A DNA stretch of 64,000 bases, from positions 124,001 through 188,000 of the forward strand of contig CAZNDG010000001.1 of the NCBI GenBank assembly GCA_964571695.1, written 5' to 3'. Position 1 is the first letter of the stretch. Every line of letters begins with the position of its first letter. This document shows, one piece after another, positions 33,756 to 42,264 of this stretch. The position numbers and the translations under genes are program-made. The notes beneath the pieces were generated by a model, which was given only the letters and a program-made list of their open reading frames with translations, was not told the origin of the DNA and did no database searches. Source of the DNA: UBA8958 sp964571695 (GTDB taxonomy: Bacteria > Desulfobacterota > Syntrophia > Syntrophales > UBA8958).

Positions 33756-35963
33756 ATGGATTACGAAAAACTTTCAAGCCTTGTTGACCGTATGGCGTCC
33801 GATTTCCTTTTCCTCAGCACCCGTGAGCTCGATATTCCATCCGCAGGCGGCTTCCTGAACACATTGGAAGGCATAACCGAAGCGGCCACCCAGATCCAAC
33901 TGGCACCGGTTCTGAGGGTGGGAGTCGCCATGAATCACCTCCTGGAACAGATCATTATGGACAGTGTCGGTGACAAGGCCGGCGGCTTTGAACTTTTTGA
34001 AAGAGGTATATCGTTGTTGCAGGAAATCGTGCGTGATTACCAGCACAAGGAGGGCTATGAGAACGATGGGTGCATCGATATCTACCTCAAGTCCATCAGC
34101 GGCCTTACGGGTTTTCAGGAAGGGCGGGAAGCCATAGAGAAATCGGACAGCGCGGAGGAAGGGCAAACACTGACAACGGCGGCCGCCTCCCTCCAGGAGC
34201 AAGATGAAGGTCTCCTCAGGGATTTCATCACCGAGTCACTCGAATACATAGAACAGATCGAGGTTAATATTCTCAATCTGGAGCAAAATCCGGAAGACAA
34301 GGAATTTATCAATGCCATCTTCCGTCCCTTTCATTCCATAAAAGGGGTGGCCAGTTTCTTGAATCTCGATACGATCCGAGACCTCTCCCACTCCCTGGAA
34401 AACCTCCTCGACAAAGCCCGTAACGGCGAACTCCGCGTCTCACCGCCGATTATTGACGTCATCCTGGACGGCGCCGATGCCCTGAAGTCATTGATAGGAC
34501 AGGTCAGAAACGAACTGGATGGAAAGGCGATCGCCGGAGAAGCTGACGATTTGACCGATTTGCTGAACCGCATCCATAAACTCGATCAAGGTGAGGAGAT
34601 AATACCAGTCGCCAAGCTGGTGGGCGAAATTCTCCTGGAAGATGGGATGATCACCAAAGACGCCCTAAATGAAGGCTTGAAGGTCTCTGCGGAAAAGCCG
34701 GGCAAAAAAATCGGCGAGACGCTCATCACTGAGGGGCTGGCCACGCCCAAACAAGTAACCCGGGCACTGAGAAAGCAGGCGGAGCAAATAACCGATACAA
34801 CCACGATACGAGTGGACATCCGCAAGCTCGATGATATGATCGACATGGTTGGAGAACTGGTCATCAGCCAGTCGATGATCGAGCAGGATATCAGCAACCA
34901 GTTGACCACGGACAGGAATCTCATGAGGAATATCGCCCAGCTATTCCGTATCACCTCCGGTCTGCAGCGGGCGACGACAAGTCTGCGGATGATTCCCATC
35001 AAACAGGCATTTCAACGCATGTCCCGCCTGATTCGCGACCTCGCCAAAGACAGCGGTAAGCTTATAGCCGTCGAGTTGGTCGGAGAGGATACTGAAATCG
35101 ACCGGAACATGGTGGATGAAATCTACACGCCCCTCGTTCACCTTGTCCGCAATGCCGTGGATCACGGCTTGGAAGTACCCGCGGAACGTCTGGCGGCGGG
35201 CAAGGAGGAAAAGGGGCAGATCAAACTCAAGGCCTATCATCGGGGCGGCAATATCGTCATCGAAATCTCGGACGACGGACGCGGTTTAAATCGGGAAAAG
35301 ATTTTGTTTAAAGCACTGAGCAACAACCTGATCCAGGATGGAGAGGTGCTCTCCGACCAGGAAATATACCGGATGATCCTCCTGCCCGGACTCTCCACGG
35401 CTGACAAAATCACCGACGTTTCCGGACGAGGGGTGGGAATGGATGTCGTCAAGCAGGCCGTCGACAAGTTGCGCGGCAAGATTGAGATCTCCTCCTCCCT
35501 GGGCGTTGGTACCACCTTTACCACAAGCTTCCCCCTTACCATGGCCATTATCGACGGCATGATTGTAAAAGTGGGACGCCAACGCTACATCCTGCCCACG
35601 ACGGCTATCCGACAAGCCCTCCGGCCAACCAGAGAATCCTGTTCCAATGTGGTGGGAAGAGGCGAGATGATCAATGTCATGGGTCATCTCCTGCCTCTGA
35701 TGCGACTCGGCGAATTGTTCAATGTCGAGACAACTCCAAAGGAACCATGGGAATCCATAATCGTGGTTATGGAAGGAGACGGCCGTGCCAAAGGACTGAT
35801 GGTCGATGAAATATTGGGCAAAGCCGAAGTCGTCATAAAAAGTCTGGGCGACGGCATCAAGAATATCAAGGGGATTGCCGGAGGAGCGATTCTCGGGGAC
35901 GGGCAAATTGGGTTGATCATAGACACGGAAGGATTGTTTACCTTGAGCGAATCGATGTCCTGA
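33756..35963 (+). CDS. cheA: Chemotaxis histidine kinase CheA with unusual linker domains
   Basis: Central chemotaxis kinase of 735 residues. The phosphotransfer domain with His193 (FRPFHSIKGVASFLN) is preceded by about 150 residues of helical sequence with no phospho-His. In place of the usual P2 domain (about 285-345) are two tandem stretches, VGEILLEDGMITKDALNEG and IGETLITEGLATPKQVTRAL, that resemble the T2SSE_N/MshEN fold. The dimerisation domain, ATPase domain (HLVRNAVDHGLE, DDGRGL, GRGVGMDVV) and CheW-like domain (about 600-735) are intact. It lies between cheB and cheW. Confidence 0.95.
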   Translation: MDYEKLSSLVDRMASDFLFLSTRELDIPSAGGFLNTLEGITEAATQIQLAPVLRVGVAMNHLLEQIIMDSVGDKAGGFELFERGISLLQEIVRDYQHKEGYENDGCIDIYLKSISGLTGFQEGREAIEKSDSAEEGQTLTTAAASLQEQDEGLLRDFITESLEYIEQIEVNILNLEQNPEDKEFINAIFRPFHSIKGVASFLNLDTIRDLSHSLENLLDKARNGELRVSPPIIDVILDGADALKSLIGQVRNELDGKAIAGEADDLTDLLNRIHKLDQGEEIIPVAKLVGEILLEDGMITKDALNEGLKVSAEKPGKKIGETLITEGLATPKQVTRALRKQAEQITDTTTIRVDIRKLDDMIDMVGELVISQSMIEQDISNQLTTDRNLMRNIAQLFRITSGLQRATTSLRMIPIKQAFQRMSRLIRDLAKDSGKLIAVELVGEDTEIDRNMVDEIYTPLVHLVRNAVDHGLEVPAERLAAGKEEKGQIKLKAYHRGGNIVIEISDDGRGLNREKILFKALSNNLIQDGEVLSDQEIYRMILLPGLSTADKITDVSGRGVGMDVVKQAVDKLRGKIEISSSLGVGTTFTTSFPLTMAIIDGMIVKVGRQRYILPTTAIRQALRPTRESCSNVVGRGEMINVMGHLLPLMRLGELFNVETTPKEPWESIIVVMEGDGRAKGLMVDEILGKAEVVIKSLGDGIKNIKGIAGGAILGDGQIGLIIDTEGLFTLSESMS

Positions 35964-36039
35964 CGCCCTGCCGGCGTACTTCCCCATAGGATTATCCATT
36001 CGCTCATCGATATAAATATGAATGCAAAGGAGAATGGAC

Positions 36040-36555
36040 ATGACGGACGACACAATCAAGACGTTAGATGAAAAAATCAAGCACAGCAAAGACCGGGAAG
36101 GGAAATACCTCACCTTCGTCCTGGCGGGAGAAGAATACGGCATCGGCATCCTGAAGGTAAGAGAAATTATCGGTATGATGACCATAACCACGGTCCCCCA
36201 AACTCCATTATATGTCAAAGGCGTAATCAATCTGCGCGGCAAGGTTATACCCGTAATGGATTTGAGGCTGAAGTTCAACATGCAAGCCATGGAATACACG
36301 GAGAGAACCTGCATTATCGTGGTGGAAATAACGGGTCCGATGCGGAAGATTCCCATGGGCATCGTCGTGGATTCCGTTTCCGAGGTACTCAACATCAAGG
36401 CTTCGGATATCGAGGAGACCCCCAATTTTGGCAACAAACTCGAGACGGACTACATCCTCGGCATGGCTAAAACCGGCGGCGGGGTAAAGATACTCCTGGA
36501 CATCGATAAAGTTCTGAACAACGAAGAATTGACGGCGCTGGAAAAGGCCGCCTGA
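36040..36555 (+). CDS. cheW: Chemotaxis coupling protein CheW
   Basis: Adaptor linking receptors to CheA (171 residues). Family phrases are LTFVLAGEEYGIGILKVREI, TPLYVKGVINLRGKVIPVMD and GIVVDSVSEVL. The start is set at ATG 36040, seven bases after AAGGAG; an ATG six codons earlier lies over that ribosome site. It follows cheA by 76 bases and precedes a receptor gene. Confidence 0.95.
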   Translation: MTDDTIKTLDEKIKHSKDREGKYLTFVLAGEEYGIGILKVREIIGMMTITTVPQTPLYVKGVINLRGKVIPVMDLRLKFNMQAMEYTERTCIIVVEITGPMRKIPMGIVVDSVSEVLNIKASDIEETPNFGNKLETDYILGMAKTGGGVKILLDIDKVLNNEELTALEKAA

Positions 36556-36591
36556 GAATAATTTAATTCTATAAAAAGGGGGAATGGATAA

Positions 36592-37803
36592 ATGACACTC
36601 AATCAGAAATTGTTTCTCGGCAGCAGCGCAAGCGCGGTACTGATACTTTTTGGCGGCATCATGGGTTATCTGAGCACCGGCGAGTATCTGACCAATTTAA
36701 TCAGCAAAGGCACAACAATGACATTGCTGGCGACGGGAACGGCTTTAGGCGCCATTCTTGCGTTTGGAATCGGCTTCATGATCTCACGATCCATCAGCGG
36801 CGCGATCAAAGGAACGGTTGACGGCCTTTCCGACAGTACGGCCCAGGTTTCCTCCGCTTCATCTCAGGTTGCTTCAGCCAGCCAGAGTCTCGCGGAAGGC
36901 GCCTCCGTCGCCGCCTCGGCGATTGAGGAAACGTCTTCATCCCTCGAGGAAATGTCATCCATGACGAAGAAAGCAATGGATAATTCAAGTTTGATGACAA
37001 AGACGGGGGACATAACTTTCGCACTTATGAAAAGCTCTCACAAGTCGCTCCGGGAAACAGACACCTGCATGAAGCGCATCGGCGAATCCGGCGCCGAAGC
37101 GGCAAAAATCATCAAAACGAGTGACGAGATAGCTTTTCAGATCAACCTTCTGGCCTTGAACGCCGCCGTCGAGGCCGCCCGGGCCGGTGAGGCGGGGGCG
37201 GGTTTTGCCGTCGTTGCCGAAGAAGTACGCAATCTCGCCATGCGCTCGGCGGAAGCGGCCAGAAACACCGAATCGATCATCGGAGAGATGTCTCGGGAGA
37301 TCAAGGAAGGGATGAACCTCGTCGCAAAAACCCTGGAAGAGTTTTACAAAATGGGCGACGAGGGCAAGAAAACCAACACCCTCATCAAAGAGATAGATTC
37401 CGCCATGCAGGAACAGGCCCAGGGCATAGAACAAATCAATCGGGCCATTGCCGAAATGGATAAAATAACCCAGCAGTCGGCAGCCAATGCCGAGGAAACG
37501 GCCAGCGCCGCCGAGGAACTATCCGCCCAGGCCGCCCAGATGGAATCCCTTGTAACCGAGATCTATTCCGTAATAGGCGGAGGGGCAAGAGGTGATGGCT
37601 TCTCGCATTCATATCGGATCACGGGTCAGGCAATCACTAATTCCGAGGCAAGCCTTGCGCCGGCCGGAAGAGGCGGCAAAAAGTCGCTCCCCTATCCGGG
37701 CGGAAAGGAAGGGGCATACGGTGTTGCCGGACATGCAAGGAGCACCGTTGTTCGACCGGATCAGATCATTCCTCTGGAAGAGGAAGAAGCGAAATCTTTT
37801 TGA
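36592..37803 (+). CDS. Methyl-accepting chemotaxis protein without a sensor domain
   Basis: A 403-residue receptor with two membrane helices (about 8-27 and 43-64) joined by only about 15 residues, so no periplasmic ligand domain exists. The signalling tip is classical: EIAFQINLLALNAAVEAARA, GEAGAGFAVVAEEVRNLAMR. A C-terminal extension of about 75 Gly/Pro-rich residues ends in an acidic stretch, PLEEEEAKSF. Such receptors may sense membrane state, energy, or inputs brought by partner proteins. AGGGGGA precedes the start. It is the last gene of the che operon. Confidence 0.92.
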   Translation: MTLNQKLFLGSSASAVLILFGGIMGYLSTGEYLTNLISKGTTMTLLATGTALGAILAFGIGFMISRSISGAIKGTVDGLSDSTAQVSSASSQVASASQSLAEGASVAASAIEETSSSLEEMSSMTKKAMDNSSLMTKTGDITFALMKSSHKSLRETDTCMKRIGESGAEAAKIIKTSDEIAFQINLLALNAAVEAARAGEAGAGFAVVAEEVRNLAMRSAEAARNTESIIGEMSREIKEGMNLVAKTLEEFYKMGDEGKKTNTLIKEIDSAMQEQAQGIEQINRAIAEMDKITQQSAANAEETASAAEELSAQAAQMESLVTEIYSVIGGGARGDGFSHSYRITGQAITNSEASLAPAGRGGKKSLPYPGGKEGAYGVAGHARSTVVRPDQIIPLEEEEAKSF

Positions 37804-37810
37804 ATTGTTA

Positions 37811-37840
37811 GGCTCGCGGACATATTATTCTTCACGAGCC
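37811..37840 (+). terminator. Weak hairpin after the sensor-less mcp
   Basis: GGCTCG (37811-37816) and CGAGCC (37835-37840) can pair around an 18-base AT-rich loop, followed by GTTTCTT. It lies between the end of the che operon and the HD-GYP gene. The stem is short and the T-tract broken, so termination would be partial. Confidence 0.35.
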
Positions 37841-37868
37841 GTTTCTTAAAATCTGTAATGGCGGCGAC

Positions 37869-38864
37869 ATGAAAATTCCAGTGGATGAACTGGAGATAGG
37901 CATGTTTGTGGAGATCCCTGTCTCCTGGCATGAACATCCCTTTCTCAGGAACAACTTCCTGATTACCTCGGAAGCGGAGATCAACAAGATAATCGACAGC
38001 GGAATCGGACATGTAAAGGTAGATTTCGGTCGCAGCAGATTGCGGGCGGGTGGTCGGAAGTCGTTATCGGGACCGGTGAAAGACCCGGGCGAAGACAATG
38101 GAAAAGATGTCGTCCCTCCCGAGCTGATAAGCAGCATTCACGATAAGACCCTCGCCTCTGAGAAAAAGGCAAATCTGGTCATCGAACACTCCATGGTCAT
38201 GATGCAGAATCTTTTAAATAAACCTTCAACTTATCGAATCAATGAAGCAAAGAAGGGAATTTCCGAAATAGTCAATCTCATCCTTCAAGATGATTACACC
38301 ACTTATTATCTGATCAACATCAACTCACACGATTTTTACACTTATACCCATTCGGTAAACGTAGGGATCCTGGGGGTGACCCTGGCGAAGTCATTCTTCA
38401 AAAATTCCTCGGATCATGACATCCATGCCCTGGGGGTCGGTTTTTTCCTTCATGATCTCGGAAAAGTGAAAATCAACCAGGAAATCATCAACAAACCGGC
38501 AAAGCTCACGGAAGAGGAAATGAGGGAAATACGACGTCACCCCGCCGACGGCTATAAAATACTTCTGGAAACGAGGCAATTGACCACGGAATCGAGATTG
38601 ATCGTCTTGCAGCATCACGAGCGTTATGACGGTTCCGGATACCCCCGGGGCCTAAGAAAAGACGAGATACACATTTACGCACGGTTGTGCTCCTTAGCGG
38701 ACGTGTACGACGCCCTGACATCCGACCGGCCTTACAAGAAAAGACTTGAACCTTTCGAGGCTCTGAAGCTTATGAGGGAAGAAATGCTCTTTCATTTTCA
38801 AGCCGAACTATTTGAAAAATTCGTCCTGATGTTCAGAGCGCCGAACCATGGTTGTCAAAACTGA
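37869..38864 (+). CDS. HD-GYP c-di-GMP phosphodiesterase
   Basis: A 331-residue protein: an N-terminal DUF3391-like domain (about 1-60, starting KIPVDELEIGMFVEIP), a linker, and a C-terminal HD-GYP domain (about 140-315). Metal and catalytic motifs are intact: FLHDLGKVKI, RRHPADGYKIL, and HHERYDGSGYPRGL, the HHExxDGxGYP signature. It should hydrolyse c-di-GMP. It lies downstream of the che operon and its 3' end overlaps a convergent PilZ gene by 32 bases, two c-di-GMP genes back to back. Confidence 0.93.
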   Translation: MKIPVDELEIGMFVEIPVSWHEHPFLRNNFLITSEAEINKIIDSGIGHVKVDFGRSRLRAGGRKSLSGPVKDPGEDNGKDVVPPELISSIHDKTLASEKKANLVIEHSMVMMQNLLNKPSTYRINEAKKGISEIVNLILQDDYTTYYLININSHDFYTYTHSVNVGILGVTLAKSFFKNSSDHDIHALGVGFFLHDLGKVKINQEIINKPAKLTEEEMREIRRHPADGYKILLETRQLTTESRLIVLQHHERYDGSGYPRGLRKDEIHIYARLCSLADVYDALTSDRPYKKRLEPFEALKLMREEMLFHFQAELFEKFVLMFRAPNHGCQN

Positions 38865-39555
38865 ATTTTTTCTTGAGATCGGCAAGAAAAATCCGGATCG
38901 CCGCTTCGTTGTTATTCTGAACACCCTGACCAGGAACGCCGCGGAACTTCAGTCCCAGACGCGCCAGGTTCTGATCCTCATGGATCATTCGCAACTCCGA
39001 TTCCGTGTCGATCAATTGCGAGACGTCCGGCAGCCGGAATTGCAATTGCATCACCATTCCGATCTTCCATTCCGGAATTTCGCTATTCTCCGACAGGACA
39101 ATTTCAAAGCTGCAGCCGCCGCTGCTCAGATCGGTAAGTTTTCCCTCCCCGATTGTCGTTTCCTCACCAGGGCCGGCAATCTTCAAGACCCCCGGCAGCA
39201 GGCAGGCGAAGCGCTCCTCCCTGCGGAGATTCATGCTCTCCACCGCCTCGGGATAGGCAAAGATAGCCAGGCGGATAGATTCCCTGATCAGACCGATAAG
39301 AGTGGAACGGAAGCCATAGATATTCCCTCCGTGGACATAACGGATGATGACGTGGTTCTTCATGTAAAGCTTATTCCCGATGTCGGGGATAAGGGGCAAC
39401 TTGACCAGCAGGTATTGACCAAACTCCATCCCGACAAAAAGACCCCGGCAGGCGCCCGCTCCCTCCAGGGCAACATGAACGTAAGCCCCGATAGCCAACC
39501 CCGGACACAACGGCAGAAGATTCTCCATTTTTCCCTTTTTGTCCTTATTTCTCAT
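38833..39555 (-). CDS. YcgR-like PilZ flagellar-brake protein
   Basis: About 240 residues from ATG 39555, which has GGGGGAG nine bases upstream. An N-terminal YcgR_2/PilZN-like beta domain (about 15-105) precedes a PilZ domain with RxxxR (RREER, about 112-116) and DxSxxG (DLSSGG), so c-di-GMP binding is likely. In YcgR this architecture slows the motor by contacting MotA or FliG; the same role here is inferred from architecture and neighbourhood. It is convergent with, and overlaps, the HD-GYP gene. Confidence 0.87.
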   Translation of the reverse strand: MRNKDKKGKMENLLPLCPGLAIGAYVHVALEGAGACRGLFVGMEFGQYLLVKLPLIPDIGNKLYMKNHVIIRYVHGGNIYGFRSTLIGLIRESIRLAIFAYPEAVESMNLRREERFACLLPGVLKIAGPGEETTIGEGKLTDLSSGGCSFEIVLSENSEIPEWKIGMVMQLQFRLPDVSQLIDTESELRMIHEDQNLARLGLKFRGVPGQGVQNNNEAAIRIFLADLKKKFSFDNHGSAL

Positions 39556-39776
39556 CTCGATGTACTCCCCCGGCAGTTGATGCAAAACGGTACGATAAAG
39601 GAGCGTTGGCTGTCAAGTCGGAACATAATGGCTGTCGGATGATTGACGAAAGCGACATAATATCGACGCCGGGATCGACAGTCATAATTTCGTTTACAAC
39701 CACGGGAGAAACGTATAAGGAAAGTTGGGCGAGAAAAATATTCATGCATGGCGGAAATATTGAAATATATTGAAAA

Positions 39777-40646
39777 ATGGATGACCGACAAGCCGATTTG
39801 ATCCTGGGTAATATCGAAGAAATAGTTTTCGCCCATCTTAACCGCTTCATCGATCCGGAAGTCATCGCCGTACTCGACAACCCCGATGCCAACCACAACG
39901 ACATCGAATGTCTCAAATCGAGATTGGCGCCGGAGATCACCGGGCGCCTCTTCGCCATGGCAAATGCGGCATACTCGGGAAAGCTTCGGTCCGGGGCACT
40001 GACTCATTTTTACGATGCCGTCATGAGATTGGGGGTTGAGCATACGAAACTTTTCATCCTTTTCTTTTCCCTGCCCCATAACTCCGACGACAGGGAAACC
40101 ACGCTTCTTGCCGCCAAGAGTTTCGCCCGCTACGTCGTTGCCGGAACCATCTTCGCCCGGGAATTTCGTCTCAATCAGCAGGAGCGAATGGAAGTCGAAC
40201 TCGGGGCCTTACTATATGAAGTAGGCAAGATGCTCCTCATGAGCTTCCGGCAGACTTTTCCCCATTTGTATGCCGATTACGCCATTGACGACAAATTTAT
40301 CGACACTTATCACCGGCGACTGGGGATTTCATTCTGCGACAACTTCAATCTTCCGGGGTATCTGAAGAAAATAATGGAAACGCCTTTCTTTGCCCTGGAA
40401 GCGGAGCTCATTTCCATAAGCGGCATGGTCATGCTGACTCATTATCTGGTGGAGGCTATTTTCTCCGCCTCCGGAGACCGATTTACTATTCAATCCCCTA
40501 TGCCCGACACCCGCGATGTGCTGACCCACAGCACCGGTGCGGTCATTTGCGAGCTTTTTCAATCTGTCGGCCTGTCGAAATTTATTGTCATTCACTCTGT
40601 TTTGACTGACGCCCAGATGCGGAACCAGTTAAAGGCCCCATCTTGA
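39777..40646 (+). CDS. HDOD-like signalling protein with degenerate HD residues
   Basis: A 289-residue protein aligning with HDOD proteins: LAPEITGRLFAMANAAYSGK (helix around LxxxANSA) and HFYDAVMRLGVEHTKLFIL. Where other HDOD proteins read HDxGK, this one reads ALLYEVGKMLLM, so metal binding and catalysis are unlikely. There is no signal peptide. The 191-base region upstream, between this gene and the divergent PilZ gene, holds no recognisable promoter. Its partner is unknown. Confidence 0.75.
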   Translation: MDDRQADLILGNIEEIVFAHLNRFIDPEVIAVLDNPDANHNDIECLKSRLAPEITGRLFAMANAAYSGKLRSGALTHFYDAVMRLGVEHTKLFILFFSLPHNSDDRETTLLAAKSFARYVVAGTIFAREFRLNQQERMEVELGALLYEVGKMLLMSFRQTFPHLYADYAIDDKFIDTYHRRLGISFCDNFNLPGYLKKIMETPFFALEAELISISGMVMLTHYLVEAIFSASGDRFTIQSPMPDTRDVLTHSTGAVICELFQSVGLSKFIVIHSVLTDAQMRNQLKAPS

Positions 40647-40946
40647 TTGGCGTCGGCAACCCGGCAATAACTAAATAATCGAGGTTCGCTATGATTTTCT
40701 TCCAGATACGGCATGAATATTGATAGCAATTAATCAAGGTGAATTTCTAAAAGTCACGAACAAGACGTCGAATTAAAAACGCTCCCGAGTCAAGGCGCAA
40801 GAATCCCAGGGAAGGAGACGTACTGTTGCGCACTTGACAGTAACGAATGGTAAAGCGCTCTCGCCCCATATGAACTTCTTTACGATGCCGCCAATCAATG
40901 GCGAGACGTTTTTTAAAAATCCGGCAAAGCCGATTAGTGTTTACCA
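40647..40946. other. Intergenic region with a long hairpin
   Basis: No gene was recognised in these 300 bases. A 12-pair stem with one bulge forms from GTCAAGGCGCAA (40789-40800) and TTGCGCACTTGAC (40826-40838) with a 25-base loop. Outside it, AAAAACGCTC (about 40776) and GAGACGTTTTTT (about 40903) could pair over a longer distance. A small TTGAT...ATCAA repeat lies near 40720. This may be a non-coding RNA, a remnant of a palindromic repeat, or the leader of the response regulator gene that follows. Confidence 0.4.
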
Positions 40947-41342
40947 ATGACGAAAAAAATACTTGTCGTTGACGACGAACGACCCATGCGGGAGATGATG
41001 GAGAATATCCTCGGTGATATGGACTGTGAGGTGTTTTTGGCCGACGGAGCTGCTGAGGCCCTCTCGCAGGTAAATATTAATGATTTTACGGTTATTTTCC
41101 TTGATTTAAAACTTTTTGGAATGAATGGAATCGATTTGTGCAGGGCCATCCGCAAGCTTAAACCCCTGACGATCCTCTATGCCATGACCGGCTGGGCTGG
41201 TTTGTTTGAAATCGAAGAATGTCGGGAAGCGGGATTCGACGATTTTTTTACCAAACCGATAAAGGTGGATATCCTTGTGCAAGCAGTCGAAGATGCGTTC
41301 GAAAAGCATCAACGCTGGACTGGCAAGGCCATTTCAATTTAA
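40947..41342 (+). CDS. Single-domain response regulator
   Basis: A 131-residue receiver: VVDDERPMREMME, phospho-Asp in VIFLDLKLFGMNG, Thr in YAMTGWAG, Lys in FFTKPIK. The MTGWA motif and DLKLFGMNGI differ from flagellar CheY, and it lacks an output domain. It lies seven bases before a CheX gene, a likely dedicated phosphatase pair. No strong ribosome site is seen (upstream sequence is TTTACCA). Confidence 0.88.
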   Translation: MTKKILVVDDERPMREMMENILGDMDCEVFLADGAAEALSQVNINDFTVIFLDLKLFGMNGIDLCRAIRKLKPLTILYAMTGWAGLFEIEECREAGFDDFFTKPIKVDILVQAVEDAFEKHQRWTGKAISI

Positions 41343-41349
41343 GGCAGCC

Positions 41350-42264
41350 ATGGATGTCAAATATATAAATCCATTTATTGCCGGGACCGTGGAGGTATTG
41401 AAGACCATGGCCTTCGTGAATCCTATTGCCGGGAAGCCCTACGTAAAAAAGAGCGATGATGCCCACGGAGATGTTTCCGGCATCATCGGGATCACCGGAG
41501 ACGCCATCGGTTCCCTGGCCATCAGTTTCAGTAATGCCTGCATATGCCATATTGCCGGCAACATGCTCGGTGAAACCATTGACGAACTAACACGGGACGT
41601 GCTGGATGCCGTAGGCGAGATCACCAACATGATCTCCGGCGTAGCCCGAACGAAGATGGAAAAGGAAGGCATGTCCGTATATGCGGCAATTCCTTCGGTG
41701 GTGTATGGCGGCGATCACACCATCAACCACATCCTGAAGAATCCAAGCATCGTCATCCCCTTTTCCACCGCCCGGGGCTCCTTTGTCATCGATGTCTGCA
41801 TCAGAAAAACCAAGTTGATGGAAAAGGCATCCAACGCTTACGGAGTGCGAAACATCAAAACGCTAACGGAAGATCCCGGCGCCAATCGGCCCAAGGCCAC
41901 TGGTGGAGTGGCAAATCCTACCCCCTCAACGATTGAAAATGGATACTCTTCCGAAATGGATGCCAAGACGTCGAAAACACCAGATAGGCTCCAAACGGAC
42001 GCCGACAGGGGGCAACATTTGAAGAACCGGCTTGCGGAGCTTATCGTCGCCCGCGATGCCATGCGTCGGCAGCTCACGGAAAAGCCCTTTCTGGAGAAGG
42101 CCAAGCGACAATTATACAAGAAGAACATCCCCCTGTTCGATGCCAAGATCAAACGCGTCAAGCTGGACATAGCCGCCCTGGAGATGCTTGAAAAGATGAC
42201 CCCGGATGAGCTTGAAAACCCTAAAGTCATAAGCCATTTTCAGCATTATGAAAAAAAGAAATAA
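41350..42264 (+). CDS. CheX protein with C-terminal helical extension
   Basis: About 304 residues. The first 155 are a CheX domain closely similar to the one at 24434-24901: NPFIAGTVEVLKTMAFV, SGIIGITGDAIGSLAISFS, and the catalytic GEITNMISGVARTKMEKEG with the E-x-x-N pair. An unstructured linker follows (about 175-215), then a charged helical segment (about 218-300: LAELIVARDAMRRQL, then KRVKLDIAALEMLEKM) not found in ordinary CheX. ATG 41350 gives an N-terminus that aligns with the paralogue. It is seven bases after a response regulator gene. Confidence 0.87.
   Translation: MDVKYINPFIAGTVEVLKTMAFVNPIAGKPYVKKSDDAHGDVSGIIGITGDAIGSLAISFSNACICHIAGNMLGETIDELTRDVLDAVGEITNMISGVARTKMEKEGMSVYAAIPSVVYGGDHTINHILKNPSIVIPFSTARGSFVIDVCIRKTKLMEKASNAYGVRNIKTLTEDPGANRPKATGGVANPTPSTIENGYSSEMDAKTSKTPDRLQTDADRGQHLKNRLAELIVARDAMRRQLTEKPFLEKAKRQLYKKNIPLFDAKIKRVKLDIAALEMLEKMTPDELENPKVISHFQHYEKKK

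Noticed and set aside
40747..40947. A 66-codon minus-strand frame in the intergenic region
   Set aside because: Runs through the hairpin region, has no homology-like motif and no ribosome site.
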